This document shows positions 20,495 to 24,489 of a DNA stretch of 24,489 bases, in pieces (the first letter of the stretch is position 1; every line of letters begins with the position of its first letter). The notes under the pieces are model-generated. The model was not told the origin of the DNA and did no database searches. It saw only the letters and a program-made list of their open reading frames with translations. Source of the DNA: Firmicutes bacterium CAG:341 (GTDB lineage Bacteria > Bacillota > Clostridia > Oscillospirales > Acutalibacteraceae); contig FR895309.1 in assembly GCA_000434995.1 (NCBI GenBank), forward strand, positions 9,287-33,775, written 5' to 3'. A program made the translations under genes and the position numbers.

Positions 20495-21883
20495 ATGAAG
20501 TGTGCAATAATTTTAGCCGGCGGTAAAGGCACAAGAATGAAAGCAACTTGCCCGAAAGTTATGTGCGAAGTGCTTTTTTCGCCTATGATTAGCTATGTTG
20601 TTGACGCGGTTAAAGAAGCCGGAGCAAAAGATATTTGCGTAATTACCGGATATAAGCACGAAGTTCTTGAAGAATACCTTGCTAAAAAGGACAGTAATAT
20701 TGTAACCGCACTGCAAGAGCCGCAGCTTGGCACAGGCCATGCAGTTATGCAGGCACAAAAATTTATTGATAAGCATCTTGATGATGATATACTTATTTTA
20801 AACGGTGACGGTCCGCTTATGGACGCCGAAACGATTAACAAAGCTTATGATTATCACAAAGAAAACGGTAATTCAATTACTCTTATCAGCGCGCTTGTTG
20901 ACGATACAAACGGAATAGGCCACATTAAGCGTGATGAAAACGGAACTCTTTTGCGCATAGTTGAGCATAAAGACGCAACAGAAGAAGAAAAGAAAATCAA
21001 CGAATCAAATGCAGGCTGCTATTGGTTTAACGGTAAAGATTTAAGCTATGCGCTTTCAAAAATCACTAATAACAATGTGCAAAACGAATATTACCTTACC
21101 GACAGCCTTGAAATTTTGATTTCAGCCGGCAAAAACGCTGGGGCATATGTGGTTGAAAACAGCGAAGTTGTACTTGGTGCGAATGACAGAAAGCAGCTCA
21201 ACATTCTCAACAACATTATGAGAAGAAATATAAACGACAGCCTTATGCTCGGCGGGGTTGACATTCCATGCACTGACGGTGTAATAATCGGCAAGGATGT
21301 AAAAATCGGCTCATCAACGGTTATTTTGCCTAACACAATTATATTAGGTGACACAGTTATCGGCGAAAACTGCACAATCGGCCCTAACACATATATTGAT
21401 AATTCAAAAATCGGTGACGATGTAATACTTGATAACTGCAAAATACTTGACAGCACAGTTGAAAGCGGTGTTGATGCAGGCCCGTTTGTAAAAGTAAGGG
21501 CAAATTCCACACTTAAAAAGGGTGTGCATATCGGCAATTTTGTTGAAGTTAAGAATTCAATTGTGGGCGAAGGAACAAAAAGCGCACATTTAACATATAT
21601 AGGTGACAGCGATGTAGGCAAAGATGTAAACTTCGGCTGCGGCACCGTAACCTGCAACTATGACGGTAAAAACAAATCAAGATGCACCATAGGCGACGGG
21701 GCATTTATCGGCTGTAACACAAACCTTATTGCTCCCGTTGAAGTGGGCAAAAAAGCATACATTGCAGCAGGTTCAACCATTACGGATGACATACCCGGCG
21801 ATTCACTTGCAGTTGCAAGAGCAAGGCAAGTTATAAAAGAAAATTGGGTTAATATTAAAAAGCCATACAAGGAGAAAAAATAA
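20495..21883 (+). CDS. glmU: Bifunctional GlmU: glucosamine-1-phosphate acetyltransferase / N-acetylglucosamine-1-phosphate uridylyltransferase
   Basis: A 462-residue cytoplasmic enzyme that makes UDP-GlcNAc for peptidoglycan and wall polymers. The N-terminal uridylyltransferase domain (about 1-228) has LAGGKGTRM (7-15), QEPQLGTGHAV (74-84), GDGP (104-107) and NEYYLTD (197-203). The C-terminal left-handed beta-helix (about 250-440) shows hexapeptide repeats such as VIIGKDVKIG and VIGENCTIG. The likely acetyltransferase residues are H365 (KSAHLTYIGD) and the CGTVTCNYDG block (382-391). Length is as expected. LAGG in place of the common LAAG, and the KVMCEVLFSPM stretch, are as I recall from clostridial GlmU proteins. 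AGAGGAAA precedes the ATG. The next gene starts on the base after its stop. Confidence 0.95.
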   Translation: MKCAIILAGGKGTRMKATCPKVMCEVLFSPMISYVVDAVKEAGAKDICVITGYKHEVLEEYLAKKDSNIVTALQEPQLGTGHAVMQAQKFIDKHLDDDILILNGDGPLMDAETINKAYDYHKENGNSITLISALVDDTNGIGHIKRDENGTLLRIVEHKDATEEEKKINESNAGCYWFNGKDLSYALSKITNNNVQNEYYLTDSLEILISAGKNAGAYVVENSEVVLGANDRKQLNILNNIMRRNINDSLMLGGVDIPCTDGVIIGKDVKIGSSTVILPNTIILGDTVIGENCTIGPNTYIDNSKIGDDVILDNCKILDSTVESGVDAGPFVKVRANSTLKKGVHIGNFVEVKNSIVGEGTKSAHLTYIGDSDVGKDVNFGCGTVTCNYDGKNKSRCTIGDGAFIGCNTNLIAPVEVGKKAYIAAGSTITDDIPGDSLAVARARQVIKENWVNIKKPYKEKK

Positions 21884-22783
21884 GTGAAAAAGATATTGGC
21901 TGTATTTTGCTCACTGGTAATTATTGCTACAATATTTATTGCGTGTTCAAACATTCAGCAAACCTCGGGCGATAACAAGCAAGAATCGGAAAATTCAAGC
22001 TCCACAACCGAATCAACAACAGCGAGAACAACCGAAGATTTATCAACCAAATTTAAAGAAGCTGAAACGAATAAAATTTACCCGGCACTTAAAAAAGATT
22101 TTGATTCTTCTTTCCCATATGAAATTGCAAGCTACACAAGCTACTACCTTTCATCTAACGAAACAAGAACGAAAAATATTCACGAAGCGGTTGACCATTT
22201 AAACTCCGTGGTTATTCCTGCCGGCAAAACCTTTTCTTTCAACCAAACGGTAGGCAAAAGAACTGTGCTTGCAGGGTACGAAGCCGCTAAAGTAGTGCAG
22301 GGTGACGAATTTGTAGACGGACTCGGCGGCGGAATATGCCAGGTAAGTTCCACAGTATTCCAAAGCGTACTGCGTGCAAATTTGCAAATTAAAGTCAGAG
22401 CCTGCCATTCGCTTGAAATAAGCTATGTACCGCTCGGCGGTGATGCAACTGTTCAATGGAACAGCCAGGATTTTCAATTTGTAAATAATTCCGACAGTGA
22501 CATAAGGTTGAGCGTTACTGCAAACGACGGAACATTGACCTGCACGGTTGAAGCGAAAAAAGACATAAATCCGGGCAAGGTTGACATAAAGATTAAAAAG
22601 GACGGAAAAAGTTATGTACTCACCCGCAGTGTTAACGGGGAAGTAAATTACACAACTTACAGCAAATATTCCAAGCCTAAAACAGAAAAAACAACCAAAA
22701 AGAGCGATAAAAAAGACAAAGATAAAAAGGATAAGGATAAAAAAGACAAGGACAAGAAAAGCACCAAGAAAAAATCAGATTAA
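21884..22783 (+). CDS. VanW-family lipoprotein with Lys/Asp-rich tail
   Basis: A 299-residue exported protein starting at GTG, with an AAGGAGA site inside the end of glmU. The signal peptide ends in a lipobox-like FIAC (C21), so it is probably a lipoprotein facing the wall. A Ser/Thr-rich linker (about 25-55) leads to the VanW domain (about 85-215; NIHEAVDHLNSVVIPAGKTFSFN, GYEAAKVV, GLGGGICQVSST, YVPLGGDATVQW). The tail after about 265 is almost pure Lys/Asp/Ser and repeats KDKDK. VanW domains occur in some vancomycin-resistance clusters and widely in Clostridia, and their biochemical role is not settled. The absence of other van genes argues against resistance. Its link to glmU suggests a cell-envelope function. 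Confidence 0.88.
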   Translation: MKKILAVFCSLVIIATIFIACSNIQQTSGDNKQESENSSSTTESTTARTTEDLSTKFKEAETNKIYPALKKDFDSSFPYEIASYTSYYLSSNETRTKNIHEAVDHLNSVVIPAGKTFSFNQTVGKRTVLAGYEAAKVVQGDEFVDGLGGGICQVSSTVFQSVLRANLQIKVRACHSLEISYVPLGGDATVQWNSQDFQFVNNSDSDIRLSVTANDGTLTCTVEAKKDINPGKVDIKIKKDGKSYVLTRSVNGEVNYTTYSKYSKPKTEKTTKKSDKKDKDKKDKDKKDKDKKSTKKKSD

Positions 22784-22808
22784 ATAATTCAAAAAAAGAG
22801 GTGAAACG

Positions 22809-24416
22809 GTGAAAAAATACAATTATTTTGATGATGAAGCAGACGAAATTGAAGAAGTAAAAAAATCAAATTCCAAAAAACCAGGTAAAATAGATTTATC
22901 CACTATTATAAACGAATTCAAAAAAATTGAAGCCACCGTTCACGAAGAAGCCGAAGAAGATATTGAAGTGGTGGAGAAATTTCCGCTTTTGCGCAGTGCA
23001 GTTATTAAAGGATTATGGATTGCAGGCGCAATACTTATAGCGATAATAATGGCAGTTTCGTTTTCCATATCACTAAACAGCAAAAACAAAAAAGCTGAAC
23101 AGTTTAACAAAGATGCAGGAAATGTCTGCATAAACTACATAAAAAAATACGGTTCGGTTAAATGGGAGGCTCTTGACGAAGCAAAGTACGGTGAAAACAA
23201 AGCCAAGCTTACCGGTGTTTGCTATGCAAGGCAAATGGATTTTAACGGCAACGGACGCGATGAACTTATGCTTTGCTACAACAGCGATAATGTTTATTAC
23301 CTTGAAGTTTGGGGCTACCACAATGGTGATTTCAGCCAGCTGTATAAAGACGAAGCAAACTCCACGCAAAAGGAAACAGAGGGTTACTGGGTATCGTTTT
23401 ACAGAAAAGGAAATAAATACCTGATTTGTAAAAATGACAAAAACAACCCACGAAACCTTACAACATACACACTGAGAAACGGAAAATTCAGAAAAAGCGG
23501 CACTGCAAGTTACGACATTGCAAGTGACACTTATTCTATAAAAGGCAAAATTATAAAAGATAAATTTGAAACTATTGAACTTTCATGTTTCAGAAAATCA
23601 AAGGCAGAAATAACTACCGAACTTGTGAGCGCAAATATTGACGCATTCGGCAACATCAGTTCACAGGCAATTGCAAACACATTAAGTGAAAAAGAAAGAA
23701 AAGCAAATGCGTATTACGAAGTAGTTAGAAAAAGGCTTGAAAAATACGGTCAGCCAAGTATTAAAACCGATGATGACGGAGAAAAATACATTGACGGTGT
23801 TGCATATGTTAAGCAAATCGACTTTAACGCAGACGGCAACGACGAACTTTGTATGGTTTACAGAACATACAAGAGTATGAGCAAATATGACGAATACTCC
23901 GGCGATTACATTTATTATGACAAGCCGCAGTACAGCCTTGATATTTACAAATGGGACGGAAATTCGGCAAAGCGTGTAATAAATAAAGAATGTGTTTCCG
24001 TTTATTTTGATGATGACTCGGTATTTTACTTACTGCTTAAAAAGGGTAAGAAAACGACTAATCTTTGCACAAATAATTATGATAAAGAAAACAATTACAA
24101 CTTCACTGCAAATTCAAAAGAATATGCATATAAAAAAGGTGTATTCACCCCGATTTACAGTGCAAAAGAAGTTAACGATTACGGATATAAATCATTTTAT
24201 ATAAATGATGAAAGAGTATATAATCGCGAGTGGGAGCAAAAAGGCTACAATGTACCGCTGTTTTTAAATGATGAGGACAGCGTGGACACATCAAAATATG
24301 ACTTGACATATTTTTCAGGTGAAAATTCAAGCGACTTTGAACAAACGCTGAAAAATACAATTGATGAAATTCAAAAGCTTAACAAAGAATACACACCTGA
24401 AAATAATACAGATTAG
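22809..24416 (+). CDS. Single-pass membrane protein with two repeated calcium-loop-like extracellular units
   Basis: A 535-residue protein starting at GTG after AGAGGTGA, in line with glmU and the VanW gene. The cytoplasmic N-terminus (1-60) is acidic and Lys-rich. One membrane helix (about 66-90) follows and the rest is outside. The outer part appears to be a tandem of two related units: unit 1 (about 108-215) has GVCYARQMDFNGNGRDEL, and unit 2 (about 305-420) has GVAYVKQIDFNADGNDEL. D144 and D338 begin DxNxxGxxEL loops like those of FG-GAP/EF-hand-type calcium sites. No catalytic motif was recognised. I cannot name a family. A sensor or wall-binding role is possible. No clear terminator follows. 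Confidence 0.78.
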   Translation: MKKYNYFDDEADEIEEVKKSNSKKPGKIDLSTIINEFKKIEATVHEEAEEDIEVVEKFPLLRSAVIKGLWIAGAILIAIIMAVSFSISLNSKNKKAEQFNKDAGNVCINYIKKYGSVKWEALDEAKYGENKAKLTGVCYARQMDFNGNGRDELMLCYNSDNVYYLEVWGYHNGDFSQLYKDEANSTQKETEGYWVSFYRKGNKYLICKNDKNNPRNLTTYTLRNGKFRKSGTASYDIASDTYSIKGKIIKDKFETIELSCFRKSKAEITTELVSANIDAFGNISSQAIANTLSEKERKANAYYEVVRKRLEKYGQPSIKTDDDGEKYIDGVAYVKQIDFNADGNDELCMVYRTYKSMSKYDEYSGDYIYYDKPQYSLDIYKWDGNSAKRVINKECVSVYFDDDSVFYLLLKKGKKTTNLCTNNYDKENNYNFTANSKEYAYKKGVFTPIYSAKEVNDYGYKSFYINDERVYNREWEQKGYNVPLFLNDEDSVDTSKYDLTYFSGENSSDFEQTLKNTIDEIQKLNKEYTPENNTD

Positions 24417-24465
24417 TCTAAAGCGGCTAAAACGCGCCGACAAATATAATAAATAAACCTATTCG

Positions 24466-24489
24466 CCTCCCTTGCAAAGGGAGGTGGGT
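24466..24489. repeat. Inverted repeat at the right edge, possibly part of an interspersed element
   Basis: CCTCCCTT (24466-24473), GCA, AAGGGAGG (24477-24484) is a perfect 8-bp stem followed by TGGG. It is cut by the window end. Similar CCTCCCTT..AAGGGAGG sequences are, in my memory, common as short interspersed repeats in gut Firmicutes. It could also act as a terminator for the operon before it, but the T-run is not in view. Confidence 0.5.

Noticed and set aside
20495..20600. GlmU opens with LAGGKGTRM rather than LAAG, and the usual GKPM is replaced by FSPM.
   Set aside because: As far as I recall, clostridial GlmU proteins commonly look like this. All other catalytic blocks are intact, so it is not reported as an anomaly.
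21091..21657. A 188-codon open frame antisense to glmU.
   Set aside because: Its Ser/Thr/Pro/Ile-rich translation is what the reverse of a hexapeptide-repeat gene gives. glmU accounts for the region.
21884..22783. The VanW protein as part of a vancomycin-resistance cluster.
   Set aside because: No vanA/B-type ligase, vanH, vanX or vanRS genes are nearby. VanW domains are widespread in Clostridia without resistance.

Overview
The window (about 24.5 kb, A+T-rich) looks like chromosome of a low-GC Gram-positive anaerobe of the class Clostridia, probably gut-associated and near the Ruminococcaceae/Oscillospiraceae. This is inferred from gene content and signals: a single-chain glycyl-tRNA synthetase, pyruvate phosphate dikinase, VanW and YlmH proteins, a SpoIIQ-like M23 protein (suggesting a spore-forming ancestry), a CIRCE operator, an ECF sigma factor paired with a DUF4367-type anti-sigma protein, AGGAGG ribosome-binding sites and TTGACA/TATAAT promoters. 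No tRNA, rRNA, CRISPR array, phage gene or transposase was seen.

Layout. 1-2.9 kb (+): glyQS and a DUF975-type membrane protein, closed by a bidirectional terminator. 2.9-10.0 kb (-), in transcription order: a GPH-family sugar/uronide symporter, a secreted Ig-like/Fn3 protein, uxuA, an SDR-type uxuB, a membrane-anchored GH30 glycosidase and the SpoIIQ-like M23 protein. Together the symporter, UxuA, UxuB and the GH30 enzyme suggest cleavage of a uronate-bearing plant glycan, uptake of the product and its conversion to 2-keto-3-deoxygluconate. 10.3-11.8 kb (+): thyA-folA, a thymidylate synthesis and folate recycling operon.

11.8-14.4 kb (-) is the most interesting part: an ECF sigma factor translationally coupled to its anti-sigma protein, then a second operon encoding a small secreted protein, a secreted permuted NlpC/P60-like protein and a two-helix membrane protein. 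Both operons are preceded by the same ~45-bp sequence (TTTGTCACAAA, 15 bp, AGGGAT, then TATAATGA) at identical spacing. That is strong in-sequence evidence for an autoregulated ECF regulon with an uncharacterised cell-surface output. The sigma gene appears to start at the transcription start (leaderless).

14.4-16.5 kb (-): rmuC and ylmH. 16.6-17.3 kb (+): a CIRCE-controlled hsp20 with a structured leader of about 130 nt. 17.3-17.6 kb: a 122-bp direct repeat that copies the end of ppdK and its UUCG-loop terminator. 17.6-20.2 kb (-): ppdK. 20.4-24.4 kb (+): glmU, a VanW lipoprotein and a large single-pass membrane protein with two copies of an aspartate-rich calcium-loop-like motif. The window ends in an inverted repeat that may be the edge of an interspersed element.

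Starts were moved downstream of the longest open frame where the ribosome-binding site required it (M23, uxuA, GPH, thyA, anti-sigma, ylmH, glmU). All family assignments come from reading motifs by eye; no database search was possible.
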